In this document: positions 8,541 to 17,800 of the stretch, piece by piece
How positions within the stretch are numbered: position 1 is the stretch's first letter
Layout of the letters: every line of letters begins with the position of its first letter
NCBI RefSeq assembly: GCF_050753365.1
Contig: NZ_JBLZFY010000007.1
Coordinates: 23,153-87,152 of the forward strand
Direction of reading: 5' to 3'
Source of the DNA: Geminocystis sp050753365
Lineage (GTDB): Bacteria; Cyanobacteriota; Cyanobacteriia; Cyanobacteriales; Cyanobacteriaceae
Length of the DNA stretch: 64,000 bases
Translations under genes and position numbers: made by a program
Notes under the pieces: model-generated
Databases searched by the model: none
Told to the model about the DNA's origin: nothing
Seen by the model: only the letters and a program-made list of their open reading frames with translations

Positions 8541-10759
8541 ATAATTTGTACTTCTTGAATTAACCATTGATTTCCCTCTTTGATAACACCGTATCTAATA
8601 GATAAATTATCTTGATAGGATAAACTTGGTACTAATGCACCATTACGATAATATTGAGATTTTTCTTCCACTTTGGCTACAATAAAGCCTTTAGTAGGGT
8701 CTTGAGGATTAACTTCTGTGGATTCGATCGAAACTTTATGTTCATAACGACGATAAGCATTACGACTACGCAAATCTCGACTATTACCTATCCATTTGGA
8801 CAATAAAGGTTCAGTTAAAATTTTACTCAATTCTGTGACATTATATTCAGGTCCAGTGGCGTTAACCTTCGCCTTTAACCATTGATTAATAATCTCAAGC
8901 CCTGTTTCATTATTTAACTGAGTCGTTAAATCATTTGGGGAAGGATTCATAGTTGGTAACTCGATCAATGGTTCTGACAAAGATATTTCTAATCTAGTCG
9001 TATCTCCTCTAAGTAACATTCGAGTAGCAAAAACACCGATGACACCAAATAATAACAGTGCAATAGCTGAGGGAATTAACAGCAAAAGCAACTTAGTTTT
9101 ATCTCGTTTTTGGGGAGGATGATTAGTTTTTTCGGGAGAAGAATCATCAGATTTTTTCTCAGTAACATTATTGGAAGAGGTTTGTTCTTCTTCTACCACT
9201 GAGGATAGAAAATCATCAATTTCTAATAAATCTTCATTTTCTTCTACACCTTTCACCAATAAAGATATATTTCCTTCTTTTTCTTCTTCTTCCAATATCT
9301 CCTCTTCTAATATCTCCCCGTCTAATTCTGATTCGTAAGTCTGATTGATAATTTGTTCTTGATAATCCGTTTGATCTTTTAAGGCATTAAACTGTATAAA
9401 AGAAGATGGTGAATTTTTGGGAGTAACGGGTAATTCTAAATCTGGAGAAGACTCATCCTCATTATTTTCTGGGGATACAGGATGACTAATTGTCTCTAAG
9501 TAATTTTGTACTCGATCGTTATTAAAATAATCTTGTAAAGAGGGATTTTCGTCACTTAAATTTTTAAACTGGGGAAAAACTTCTGTTTGTAACCATTTTT
9601 CTGTATAAAGACATAATCCGGGCAATAAATCAGGAGAATTTTGAGACATTTCCTGAATATAATTAATCGTCTGCTTGTCTTTGCTTTGACTTAAAGAAAA
9701 TTCAGCTTCCGCAGTTTGCCCTAATAATAATGCACAAATAGACTGTTCTAAATAAACATCTTGATGAATAGTTAAAGAAATAAGACTGTTTTTTGCCCTA
9801 ATAATAAACTCTGGTTTTCTTTCCGTAAAACCCTTTGCTATTCCAGCATACGCCGCTAAATAAGCCGCCGCAGGTGAGGGACGTTGAGCTTCTTCTTCAA
9901 AAATATTTTGCTGTTCTTCCGCAGTCAAATAAATCCTAATTTGTTGAATAAATCTTAAAAAACTATCAATATTTAATCCCGAATTATCAACTATTGTACT
10001 TTCAATACCGCCCCTTGCTTTTAACATCGATTTTAACAAATTAATTCCTTTTTTTCGATGTTCAATATAGCTATCTTCTTTTGTTAATAGTTCTAAAATT
10101 TCATAGGGCAATATCTTGCCTACATCTTGTTTAATTTCTTTTCTTAAATCAATAAATAAATCTTCTTTTAGTAATAAATTATAAGCACTATTTAAGCAAT
10201 TAGATGCAGATTCATATTGTTTTTCTTGCCATTGTTCTCTCGCTAATTCTAAATTTGCTAACACTACTGTTAAAACAAAATCTTGAAAAATTTGCTTTTT
10301 TTCTTCTTCATTATCACTGAAAATATTAAGGCTATCTCGATCGAGTGGCACCACTCTGCGATCGAGCAAATAAGGTTGAATTAAACTAAGAATTAACTCA
10401 TATTCTCCCAAGTCTAAAAGAATAATTAAAGCACCAACAAACAAACTTTCCTCAATCTCAAGATTAACATCAGGCAATATGTCTTCTTCCGTCATCAAAG
10501 ATTCTTCGGAATCCGACTCTAATTCTTCCTTCGTCACTTCTGAAGGCAAGAAAAAGGACTCATACTCCAAACGAGAGTCTTCTTTTCCTAAAACATCGTA
10601 TGCTTGTTGAATAATTTTTTTGCGAGAATTGATGGCATATTCCGTATAACCTTTATGGGGTAGTTGAATAATGCGATCGTTATAGGCTTGTTCAATCAAA
10701 TCTGAATCAGCCTCAACAGGTACACCGAGAATACGATAATAATCTAAAGAAATTTGCAC
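8534..10759 (-). CDS. ftn2: Cell division protein Ftn2/ZipN (ARC6 homologue)
   Basis: This is the cyanobacterial division factor that tethers the FtsZ ring to the membrane and organises the divisome; its plastid relative is ARC6. The 741 residues show a degenerate J-domain at the N-terminus (DYYRILGVPVEADSDLIEQA), a long alpha-helical region to about residue 430, an acidic linker (about 430-560), and one membrane helix near 573-595 (LLLLLIPSAIALLLFGVIGV). A C-terminal domain of the DUF4101/IMS type ends in SIRYGVIKEGNQWLIQEVQI. The HPD of true DnaJ is absent, as expected for this family. It is monocistronic, with cpcE in the same direction upstream but 257 bp away. Confidence 0.9.
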   Translation of the reverse strand: MQISLDYYRILGVPVEADSDLIEQAYNDRIIQLPHKGYTEYAINSRKKIIQQAYDVLGKEDSRLEYESFFLPSEVTKEELESDSEESLMTEEDILPDVNLEIEESLFVGALIILLDLGEYELILSLIQPYLLDRRVVPLDRDSLNIFSDNEEEKKQIFQDFVLTVVLANLELAREQWQEKQYESASNCLNSAYNLLLKEDLFIDLRKEIKQDVGKILPYEILELLTKEDSYIEHRKKGINLLKSMLKARGGIESTIVDNSGLNIDSFLRFIQQIRIYLTAEEQQNIFEEEAQRPSPAAAYLAAYAGIAKGFTERKPEFIIRAKNSLISLTIHQDVYLEQSICALLLGQTAEAEFSLSQSKDKQTINYIQEMSQNSPDLLPGLCLYTEKWLQTEVFPQFKNLSDENPSLQDYFNNDRVQNYLETISHPVSPENNEDESSPDLELPVTPKNSPSSFIQFNALKDQTDYQEQIINQTYESELDGEILEEEILEEEEKEGNISLLVKGVEENEDLLEIDDFLSSVVEEEQTSSNNVTEKKSDDSSPEKTNHPPQKRDKTKLLLLLIPSAIALLLFGVIGVFATRMLLRGDTTRLEISLSEPLIELPTMNPSPNDLTTQLNNETGLEIINQWLKAKVNATGPEYNVTELSKILTEPLLSKWIGNSRDLRSRNAYRRYEHKVSIESTEVNPQDPTKGFIVAKVEEKSQYYRNGALVPSLSYQDNLSIRYGVIKEGNQWLIQEVQIIK

Positions 10760-10855
10760 GACTGAGTTTATGTGAGATTGCTTGAAGACTGAATTTGCTA
10801 ATTATGAGATTTTAGCATTGAGTCAGTAATAGACAAGAAAATTTTAACTTATATT

Positions 10856-10880
10856 CTGATGTTACGCAAAAATAGAATTA
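10856..10880. repeat. Dispersed 25-bp repeat, copy 1
   Basis: The motif CTGATGTTACGCAAAAATAG plus GAATTA occurs again at 19942-19966 with essentially no mismatch. It is probably the end of a decayed insertion element. A G-rich tract (10936-10970) follows it. Confidence 0.6.
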
Positions 10881-11016
10881 ATTATTGGTTTGAGGTTTCA
10901 AGTATCACCTGAGTTCGATGTAAAATGATGAAGATAAGAGGGGGATAGGGGAAGGAGAGGGGGAAGAAAATCCAGTAAAATCTTCATTTTTTTTATAACT
11001 TGGCAACTTCCATAAA

Positions 11017-11838
11017 TTATAAAAGTTGATCCATAAAATTCATTAAGTGAATACTATCAGAAGATAAGTCATCACTAGCATCTTGTTTTAACTGATATTC
11101 TAGCAATCCTTTCATGGCAATTAATTTAAGACTATTTTCTGCATAGGCTTTCATAATAGCATCCCCTGATTTTACATAACCGATCGAACCTAAATCCATC
11201 AAAGCCGATCGACGTAATTGTAACTCACCACATTGCAGAGCAGTGACCAATATTTCCCCATAAGTATCATCATGGGTTAACTGATACATCGCCCTAGCAC
11301 TAGCATAGGCTATTTTAGGGGTAGGATGCTCAAGAAAAGGCTTGATTAAATTTAGGGTATTTTTGGCATTTAATGTACCTAAAGCCTCAAGAATCGCCTC
11401 GTAGGGTTGATTCAGATAAGGTTTGCCTATGACTACCTCAGTGGCATAATTCGTTAATTTGTCATCTTTAACAGCATTTTCTAGCAAAGCGACAAGAGGA
11501 GAAATCGCCCTAGTATCTCCTAACATTTCTAAGGCTTGGGCTGCTGATTCTCTGACATAATAATCATCGCACTCAAAACACTTAATTAACGGCTCAACCG
11601 CCCTCAAATCCCCTAGTTTACCCAATGCTTTAGCGGCATTTCGGCGCAGAGGAAACCCCCCATCGGGAGCTCTATCTTCCTCATCATCGAGGGCATTAAT
11701 TAGGCTTTCTATTGCTTCGGATGTTTTTACCCTAAATTTTCCTAACCACCAAGCGGCATAGTATCTTAAGCCTAAATCTTCTTTTTGGTTTAAATTTTTG
11801 ATCGCTATTTCTGGAGTTATTGATATTTCAGTGTTCAT
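11017..11838 (-). CDS. cpcE: Phycocyanobilin lyase subunit CpcE-like (HEAT repeats)
   Basis: CpcE pairs with CpcF to attach phycocyanobilin to Cys-84 of the phycocyanin alpha subunit. The 273 residues are nearly all PBS-lyase HEAT-like repeats: RYYAAWWLGKF, LRRNAAKALGKLGDLRAVEP, VRESAAQALEMLGDTRAISP, and later LRRSALMDLGSIGY. The length and the C-terminal LIAMKGLLE stretch fit CpcE rather than CpcF or NblB. No phycocyanin structural genes and no cpcF are in the window, so the lyase is detached from the cpc operon, as in Synechocystis. A related E-type lyase for another bilin site is the main alternative. Confidence 0.8.
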   Translation of the reverse strand: MNTEISITPEIAIKNLNQKEDLGLRYYAAWWLGKFRVKTSEAIESLINALDDEEDRAPDGGFPLRRNAAKALGKLGDLRAVEPLIKCFECDDYYVRESAAQALEMLGDTRAISPLVALLENAVKDDKLTNYATEVVIGKPYLNQPYEAILEALGTLNAKNTLNLIKPFLEHPTPKIAYASARAMYQLTHDDTYGEILVTALQCGELQLRRSALMDLGSIGYVKSGDAIMKAYAENSLKLIAMKGLLEYQLKQDASDDLSSDSIHLMNFMDQLL

Positions 11839-11846
11839 AATAATTT

Positions 11847-11940
11847 AGTCGTTGCTGAGAAAATATTTTGATGAGGATAGTGAATAGTGAATATTGAATA
11901 GTTTTTAATTCTTAATTCTGATTTATTCAGCAAACCCTAA
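11847..11940 (-). mobile_element. MITE-like element family A, short copy A3
   Basis: At 94 bp this is the shortest two-ended copy. It begins GTTGCTGAGAAAATATTTTG and ends TTATTCAGCAAACCCT; between them are only TGAATAG and TTAATTC heptamers. It fills part of the 318-bp gap between cpcE and serS. Confidence 0.7.
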
Positions 11941-12025
11941 ATAAACACAAAGATTTTTTATTCCTTTGTAGGGGTTGAATAATATTCAACCCTTATTTCC
12001 TGATTTCTTCAAGATGTCTATTTAT

Positions 12026-12092
12026 AGAAGTTACGCACTTATTCTGAAAATTAAGAGATTGAGATTCCTTCGCTACTCTCGGAATGACAGAA
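12026..12092. repeat. Family C dispersed repeat, truncated copy C1
   Basis: It starts AGAAGTTACGCA and continues with GAGATTCCTTCGCTACTCTC and GGAATGACAG. This is the inverse of most of copy C2 between sufC and sufD (55888-55978). The far end is missing. A solo C end (TGCGTAACTTCT) also touches the response-regulator stop at 17568-17579. A short open frame across this copy is not considered a gene. Confidence 0.65.
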
Positions 12093-12127
12093 TACTGTCG
12101 ATGGTACGGAAGTCCTATATTAATCAA

Positions 12128-12151
12128 AAAAGCACAGGCAAGATGCCTGTT
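12128..12151 (-). terminator. Rho-independent terminator of serS
   Basis: Read on the minus strand, ACAGGCA-TCT-TGCCTGT forms a perfect 7-bp hairpin followed by GC and six T, just beyond the serS stop codon. Confidence 0.8.
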
Positions 12152-12156
12152 TTACG

Positions 12157-13440
12157 TTAGGCTAGAATATTTGTTTTGAGATAAGGCTGTAATACTTCAG
12201 GCACTTTAACAGTACCATCTGATTGTTGATAATTTTCCAAAATCGCCGCCATAGTGCGCCCTACCGCTAAACCAGAGCCATTCAAGGTGTGTACATATTC
12301 AGTACCTTTTTTGCCCTTTTCCTTAAAGCGAATATCAGCCCTTCTAGCTTGGAAATCATGGCAATTTGAGCAACTGGAAATTTCACGATAGGTATTAGCA
12401 GAAGGCAACCATACTTCTAAGTCATAGCATTTAGCGGCACTAAACCCTATATCTCCTGTACATAATTCTACAACTCGATAGGGCAATTTGAGAGCTTGTA
12501 AAATCGCCTCCGCATTATTTACCATCTTCTCATGTTCTTCGGCACTTGTTTCAGGGCGCACTAATTTAATTAACTCTACTTTGTTAAACTGGTGTAAACG
12601 GATTAAACCGCGCATATCTCGCCCGTAGCTTCCTGCTTCTCTGCGAAAACAAGGGGTATAGGCGCAATGATATATAGGTAGTTTTTCTGCTTCTAAAATT
12701 TCCTTACTATAAAAGTTCGTAACAGGCACTTCCGCAGTGGGAGTTAACCATAAATCATCGTTATCACATTTAAAACTTTCTTCGGCAAATTTTGGTAGTT
12801 GCCCCGTTCCTTGTAGTGCTACGCTATTAATTAAAACGGGAGGCATAACCTCAATATATCCTGCTTCTATCTGTCGATCGAGCATAAAATTAATCAGCGC
12901 CCTTTCTAAAGCCGCCCCCATACCAACTAAAGCCACAAAACGACTTTGAGCAACTTTTACCGCCCTTTCTGAGTCAATAATACCTAACTTTTCGCCGATT
13001 TCCCCGTGAGGTAAAATGTGACTACCATCGGGAATAAACTCATCTCCCCAGCGTCTGACTTCAATATTTTCTGTTTCATTTTTACCAATAGGAGTGGTAT
13101 CAGAAGGTAAATTGGGCAATTCCAACAATAAATCATCAAGTTGTGCTTTTAACTCTCTTTCTTCTGGCTCTAACTGTGCTAACTTAGCTTTAACGTTATT
13201 GCCTTCTTCCTTTAAAGTCTGGATTTCTTCACTTTGAGGATTTGCACCGCTACGCATTTTTTCCCCGATAATCTTACCGATTTCGTTACTTCTAGCTTGT
13301 AACTCTGTTCTTACGGATTGCAATTCTCTTTGTTTACTGTCTAAATCAAGAATCGGTTGTATTTGATAGTCGGTATTGCGTTGGTGTAATAATTTTAAAA
13401 CTTCTTCGGGATTTTCCCTAATTTTTTTTAAATCTAACAT
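12157..13440 (-). CDS. serS: Seryl-tRNA synthetase
   Basis: SerS charges tRNA-Ser (and tRNA-Sec where present) with serine. The 427-residue protein has the usual length and begins with the family start MLDLKKIRENPE. An N-terminal coiled-coil tRNA-binding arm (about residues 30-110) is followed by the class II catalytic core. Motif 2 is visible around CFRREAGSYGRDMRGLIR and motif 3 around LNGSGLAVGRTMAAILENYQ. The start is preceded by heptamer repeats rather than a recognisable leader. A hairpin terminator follows the stop codon. It is transcribed in the same direction as its neighbours but separated from them by repeats. Confidence 0.97.
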   Translation of the reverse strand: MLDLKKIRENPEEVLKLLHQRNTDYQIQPILDLDSKQRELQSVRTELQARSNEIGKIIGEKMRSGANPQSEEIQTLKEEGNNVKAKLAQLEPEERELKAQLDDLLLELPNLPSDTTPIGKNETENIEVRRWGDEFIPDGSHILPHGEIGEKLGIIDSERAVKVAQSRFVALVGMGAALERALINFMLDRQIEAGYIEVMPPVLINSVALQGTGQLPKFAEESFKCDNDDLWLTPTAEVPVTNFYSKEILEAEKLPIYHCAYTPCFRREAGSYGRDMRGLIRLHQFNKVELIKLVRPETSAEEHEKMVNNAEAILQALKLPYRVVELCTGDIGFSAAKCYDLEVWLPSANTYREISSCSNCHDFQARRADIRFKEKGKKGTEYVHTLNGSGLAVGRTMAAILENYQQSDGTVKVPEVLQPYLKTNILA

Positions 13441-13556
13441 GATAATGAATAATGAATAATGAATAATGAATAATTAAAAGACTGTTTATGTTTTAAAATA
13501 AAAATATTGTTAATTCTTAATTCTTAATTCTTAATTCCTAATTCTTAATTCTTAAT
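13441..13556. repeat. Heptamer arrays (AATAATG)n and (TTAATTC)n between serS and thf1
   Basis: Four to five AATAATG units directly follow the serS start codon. About six TTAATTC-type units follow and run into the thf1 stop codon. The spacer is almost entirely tandem 7-bp sequence. Confidence 0.85.
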
Positions 13557-14214
13557 TATTTTGTCTTTTTTTCTTACTAGCTTCGAGGGTATCAGCTAAA
13601 ACAGTGAGCATTTGAGTCATTTTTTCAATATTGCTACGATATAACTCTAAATCTTTTTTAAACTTATCAATAGGAAGACTTAATTTATCAGTTAAAGGAG
13701 TGATTAATTCGGCAAATTTTTCTTCATTTTTAACAATTTCTGCGTCACTTTTTGCTAAGAAACTATAAAGCCCAATGGCAAATAAGCGACTATATTTAAA
13801 CTTAGGATTCTCTAAAGCATAACGCCAATGATTCGCTACGTCTTGTAAACCGTTATCATCAGTAGGAGATAGTAACCAGTTGATTAATTCTTGAGGAGAT
13901 TTTTGAGAAGCAAAGTTAAGCATTGTTTCTGCTTTACCTCTGTATTCATCAGGATTATTGTCGATCGATTGACATAATGCCCTAAAAATAGAGTCTTTAT
14001 CAGATTCTGGGGTATAACCGTTCATAAATTGAGTAAAACTCTGACATACTCCTAAATAATAAATAGGATCGGAGCGAAAATCAACATTGACGGATAATAG
14101 GTGCATTTCTACCATTAATTCTTCAACGACTCTGCGGTATATGGAGTTAATGGGGCGGTTGTGATATTGATAAAAATTTCTTTTAGTGTCCGAAACGGTG
14201 CGAAGTTTATCCAC
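13552..14214 (-). CDS. thf1: Thylakoid formation protein Thf1/Psp29
   Basis: Thf1 (Psp29) is needed for photosystem II biogenesis and repair and for normal thylakoids; it is reported to stabilise FtsH complexes, and an FtsH gene is also in this window (45499-47388). The family core is clear in RTVSDTKRNFYQYHNRPINS and YRRVVEELMVEMHLLSVN, and a C-terminal coiled coil spans about residues 180-215. The open frame reaches back to a TTG at 14250, but no ATG is present. The GTG at 14214 begins four residues before RTVSDTK, matching the usual family start (220 residues), so it is preferred. The leader has no strong ribosome-binding site. Confidence 0.88.
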   Translation of the reverse strand: MDKLRTVSDTKRNFYQYHNRPINSIYRRVVEELMVEMHLLSVNVDFRSDPIYYLGVCQSFTQFMNGYTPESDKDSIFRALCQSIDNNPDEYRGKAETMLNFASQKSPQELINWLLSPTDDNGLQDVANHWRYALENPKFKYSRLFAIGLYSFLAKSDAEIVKNEEKFAELITPLTDKLSLPIDKFKKDLELYRSNIEKMTQMLTVLADTLEASKKKRQNN

Positions 14215-14314
14215 GAAGTATAATAGCTTAAATAATAACTTTGTTAACAATCCTTAATTATCTCACATCTTTATCCTTAATTTATAGATTGCATGAAGAA
14301 TTAAGAATTAGGGG

Positions 14315-14413
14315 TTAATTACCTATAGGATAACGATAATAACCTTTTAATTGTCTTTTGAGGGCTTTAATATTAGGATGTTGAAAAGGATTATTTTCTA
14401 AAATCTCAAAAAT
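14315..14413 (-). pseudogene. Remnant of a RelE/ParE-type toxin gene
   Basis: The minus strand encodes IFEILENNPFQHPNIKALKR then QLKGYYRYPIGN before a stop. This matches the central LENNPF-HPNIK-LKG-YRYRIG block of RelE-family toxins. Two in-frame stops lie immediately upstream, and the catalytic C-terminal part is missing. No antitoxin reading frame is visible beside it. It is a dead fragment of about 33 codons. Confidence 0.6.
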
Positions 14414-14534
14414 TTATCAAAATATTTTAGTCTAATTATTCATAATAATACCATATTTTTAGTTCGATCGAGCTATGGCACTTGGTGATCGAATTTACAA
14501 AAAAACCCTCAATTAAGAGAGCTATATAAGAATT

Positions 14535-14763
14535 AGGGTTTGCTGAATAAATCAGAAGACTGATAAAATCAACGGTTTGGACATACTACATCAACTGAAA
14601 AGTGTTCAATTTTCACAATTTTTACTAAATTTTATTTAAAACAGCTTTGTAATTATAAGTTAATACAAAGCCTCAAAACCTTGATTTTGTCACCTATTCA
14701 CTCTTCCCTTTTCCCAAATCCGCTCTTCCCTCTCTTCATCAAAATACTTTTTCAGCAAACCCT
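14535..14763 (+). mobile_element. MITE-like element family A, full copy A4
   Basis: This copy of about 229 bp has inverted ends, AGGGTTTGCTGAATAA on the left and TTTTTCAGCAAACCCT on the right. Its interior matches copy A7 (24130-24381) over long stretches, including TTTTTACTAAATTTTATTTA and ATACAAAGCCTCAAAACCTT. It carries a CTTCCC/TTTTCCC pyrimidine tract and no coding capacity. Together with the RelE fragment it accounts for most of the 570-bp gap before the cupin gene. Confidence 0.85.
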
Positions 14764-14784
14764 AAATATATTTATTTCCTATAT

Positions 14785-15396
14785 ATGAAAGAAAAAGATT
14801 GGTTAGTGGATAATAACGGGCAGTGTCACCCTTTAAAAACTCTCTCTAAGGCTTCTAAAACGGCTTCTGTGTATCGTCTTTATCGTTTTTTGACAGATTT
14901 GGAGGACATCCTAGAAACCACCACCGATGACATGAAAAGATTAGGTTTGATCATACCTTTAATGAGAAAATTATTAAATGAATCCCCTTGGTTATATTTA
15001 TCCATGCTTGAACCAAATCCAGACACAGGTTGGGAGATAATGACATTATACGATGAGCCTTCCTTTCCCTTAACCGTGCAATTGGTAGCATGGGCTGGAG
15101 GCACAGTATCACCGATTCATAATCATGGCTGTTGGGGTATCGTGGCATTATTGGAAGGCAAAGAGAAAAATACCTTTTGGCGTAGAAATCCGCAACCGAA
15201 TCAACCTGACAAAATCGAAAAAGTGGGAGAAAAAATCCTCACGGAAGGGGATATTCTCTGTTTGATGCCAGACGCTATTCATCATATAGAAGCGATGGGA
15301 AATCAACCAACTATCAGTTTTAACTTATACGGAGAAACAGATTATGACAGCCGATTTCAATTCAATACCAGAGAAAACACCGCCATCAACTTTTAA
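14785..15396 (+). CDS. Cupin protein, cysteine dioxygenase-like
   Basis: This 203-residue single-domain cupin resembles type I cysteine dioxygenases, non-haem iron enzymes that oxidise cysteine or related thiols to sulfinates. Cupin motif 1 is seen as SPIHNHGCWGIVALLEGKE (about residues 108-126), giving the His-x-His iron ligands. Cupin motif 2 contributes the third His in PDAIHHIEAMG (about 168-178). The start is the ATG at 14785, closely following element A4. It is followed after 46 bp by a two-component pair in the same direction, so they may be co-transcribed. The true substrate (cysteine, 3-mercaptopropionate or another thiol) cannot be told from sequence. Confidence 0.72.
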   Translation: MKEKDWLVDNNGQCHPLKTLSKASKTASVYRLYRFLTDLEDILETTTDDMKRLGLIIPLMRKLLNESPWLYLSMLEPNPDTGWEIMTLYDEPSFPLTVQLVAWAGGTVSPIHNHGCWGIVALLEGKEKNTFWRRNPQPNQPDKIEKVGEKILTEGDILCLMPDAIHHIEAMGNQPTISFNLYGETDYDSRFQFNTRENTAINF

Positions 15397-15441
15397 AAAG
15401 AATAAAAAGTCAGATTAATAAGAATACTGATTTTAAAAATT

Positions 15442-16890
15442 ATGAAACTAATTAGACGGCTACAAAAAATCATTCCAAAAATAAAAATACCTACTTCATC
15501 CCTACAATTTCAATTAACCTTAGAATTAGTGATATTATCGGTGATAGGTTTAGGAAGTGTCGCTTTTTGGGCAGGGTGGCAAATGGAGCAAAATTTAGTC
15601 ACAGCCCACAAACAAACCTTAGAATATATAGCTATGCGTTTCCCTGAACAGTTAGAATTATATACTGAAGCAGATTCGATCGAAACTGGTATAGAAAAAG
15701 CTATTTCACGGCTAGAAACATCTAACTTAATGGTGTGGGTAAAAAACTCCCAAGGGCAACTATTAGGGCAATCTTCTTCTTTTCATCATCGAGAAAATTC
15801 TTTGCAAAGAATAGAAGAAATTAATCCTATGCCTACCACTGCGCAAGTAGTGAGATTTAATGGGCGTGATATTGTTTTATGTGGCACTCCCTTAATTGTT
15901 AATGGGGATACCCTAGGAAAACTCTATCTTTCGCAGGATATAACTATTGATCAACAAAAATTAAATCATAGTTTGTGGCATTTATTTTTTATTAGTATTG
16001 TGACAGTCACAGTGTTAGTAATTGCCATATCTTATACCATTAGTCGGGGGTTACATCCCTTGAAAAAAATGAGTAGGGTTGCCTCTACTATCAAAGCTGA
16101 TGATTTAAGTGGGGCAAAATTAACCTTAAATCAAGCGCCTCAAGAGATTATTGGATTAGGAGAAGCCTTTAATGAAATGTTATTTCGTCTTTCGACATCT
16201 TGGGAGCGACAAAGGCAATTTTTAGATAATGTTTCCCATGAGTTACGCACCCCGTTAACTACTATCTTGGGTTATTTACAAAGTTTACTGCGCCGCAGTG
16301 ATAATTTAAGCACATATCAAATTCAGGCTTTAGAAACTGCCATTGCAGAAACGGAAAGAACTATTAGAATGTTAGAAGATTTATTGGATTTAGCACGCGC
16401 GGATAATGGTAATTTACATTTTCGTTGTCAACCTCTGATGTTAAATACTTTGGTGACGGAAGTAGCCCAAATGAGTCAAAAGGTAAGTGGGCGCAAAATT
16501 AATTTAATCATTACTGATGAAGATGTGATAACCTGTGCTGATCAAGATCGTTTACAACAGGTTTTAATTAATTTAGTGGATAATGCCCTTAAATATTCTT
16601 CTCCATCTCAACCTATTGATATTATCCTTGAAAAAAGTTTCCATGGAGCTTTAATTCATATCAGAGATTATGGTATCGGTATTTCTTTGGCACATCAACC
16701 ACGAATATTTGAACGATTTTACCGTGCTGACGATGGTATGACTCGCTCACGGGATGGCACTGGTTTAGGATTAGCTATTGCTAAAGGTATGATTGAAGCT
16801 ATGGAAGGGACAATAAAAGTTCGATCGAAACCCCAAGAAGGCAGTATTTTTACAATAAGTTTAGCCTTATGGAGAGATTCCCATGACTAA
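15442..16890 (+). CDS. Membrane sensor histidine kinase (EnvZ/PhoR-like)
   Basis: This two-component sensor has a basic N-terminus, a membrane helix near residues 25-48, an extracytoplasmic domain of about 130 residues, a second helix near 180-202, then HAMP (about 205-258). The HisKA domain carries the phospho-His in NVSHELRTPLTTILGYL (about 265-280). The ATPase domain shows N-box DNALKYS, G1 DYGIGI and G2 GTGLGLAI. Its last 8 bp overlap the following response-regulator gene, so the two form a translationally coupled pair. The signal sensed is unknown. It does not have the PAS domain expected of NblS/Hik33. Confidence 0.92.
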   Translation: MKLIRRLQKIIPKIKIPTSSLQFQLTLELVILSVIGLGSVAFWAGWQMEQNLVTAHKQTLEYIAMRFPEQLELYTEADSIETGIEKAISRLETSNLMVWVKNSQGQLLGQSSSFHHRENSLQRIEEINPMPTTAQVVRFNGRDIVLCGTPLIVNGDTLGKLYLSQDITIDQQKLNHSLWHLFFISIVTVTVLVIAISYTISRGLHPLKKMSRVASTIKADDLSGAKLTLNQAPQEIIGLGEAFNEMLFRLSTSWERQRQFLDNVSHELRTPLTTILGYLQSLLRRSDNLSTYQIQALETAIAETERTIRMLEDLLDLARADNGNLHFRCQPLMLNTLVTEVAQMSQKVSGRKINLIITDEDVITCADQDRLQQVLINLVDNALKYSSPSQPIDIILEKSFHGALIHIRDYGIGISLAHQPRIFERFYRADDGMTRSRDGTGLGLAIAKGMIEAMEGTIKVRSKPQEGSIFTISLALWRDSHD

Positions 16891-17566
16891 CCATATACTG
16901 ATAGTAGAAGATGACCAAAGATTATGTCAATTTCTTGCTTCGGAGTTGCAGTTAGAAGGCTATGAGGTAACGACTGCGGAAGATGGTATGTCTGCCTTGG
17001 AAAAAGTGAGGGAATCATCTCCTGATTTAATTATCCTTGATTGGATGTTACCGAAAATCTCAGGATTAGACGTTTGTTTGCGACTACGAAAAACAGGCAT
17101 AACAAGCCCTATCATATTATTAACCGCTAAAGACGAAATTCCCGATCGAGTTTTAGGCTTAAATTCTGGTGCGGATGACTATTTAACCAAGCCTTTTAGT
17201 ATTGAAGAATTACTGGCAAGAATTAACGCCCGTCTGCGTCATTTACACTTCCCCGAAAAATCTGATATTCTTCAATTTGCTGATTTAACCTTAAATTCTT
17301 TAACCAGAGAAGTATTTAGGGGTAAAGATTCGATCGAACTAACTGCAAAGGAATTTGATCTGTTACAATACTTTTTAAAACATCCCCGTCAAGTGTTAAC
17401 TAGAAATCAAATTATTGAATATGTCTGGGATTTTGACTTCATAGGCGAATCCAACATTATTGAAGTCTATATTCGGGCATTAAGACTCAAATTAGAAACA
17501 AATCAATCCCCTCGGTTAATTCACACCGTCAGAGGAGTAGGTTATGTGTTAAAAAATTTAGTATGA
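16883..17566 (+). CDS. OmpR/PhoB-family response regulator
   Basis: This 227-residue regulator has an N-terminal receiver domain (acidic DD at residues 10-11, phospho-Asp in LIILDWMLPKISG at about residue 53, Lys in DDYLTKPFSIEELLARINAR). A winged-helix DNA-binding domain follows (about 130-227), with ELTAKEFDLLQYFLKHPRQV and a C-terminal HTVRGVGYVL. It overlaps the end of the sensor kinase gene by 8 bp, so it is the cognate partner. A solo family C repeat end begins right after the stop. Target promoters are unknown. Confidence 0.93.
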   Translation: MTNHILIVEDDQRLCQFLASELQLEGYEVTTAEDGMSALEKVRESSPDLIILDWMLPKISGLDVCLRLRKTGITSPIILLTAKDEIPDRVLGLNSGADDYLTKPFSIEELLARINARLRHLHFPEKSDILQFADLTLNSLTREVFRGKDSIELTAKEFDLLQYFLKHPRQVLTRNQIIEYVWDFDFIGESNIIEVYIRALRLKLETNQSPRLIHTVRGVGYVLKNLV

Positions 17567-17800
17567 GTGCGTAACTTCTAAGGGAAGACGCATTGAAGTT
17601 TACTGGTTATGGTAGGGAAAAGGGAAGAGTTAAGACTTTCAGTCATTTTCACAAATTAATAAAAATGGGTTTTTCAGACTCTTGACGTAACTGAGTTAAA
17701 ACCTCCGCACCATGAAGTAAATTGATATTAGTCATGATTTTTTTCTTTGTAAATACAATAAGTTTGTGATAATCTGTAAAAAATAAATAGGTTGTCAGGG

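Noticed and set aside
11975..12160. 61-codon open frame downstream of cpcE
   Set aside because: It runs through family C repeat C1 and the serS terminator; the peptide is basic low-complexity sequence without likeness to a protein family.
14504..14540. Inverted repeat AACCCTCAATT...AATTAGGGTT as a terminator
   Set aside because: No gene ends into it in either direction, and its right half is simply the end of family A copy A4, so pairing is probably coincidental.
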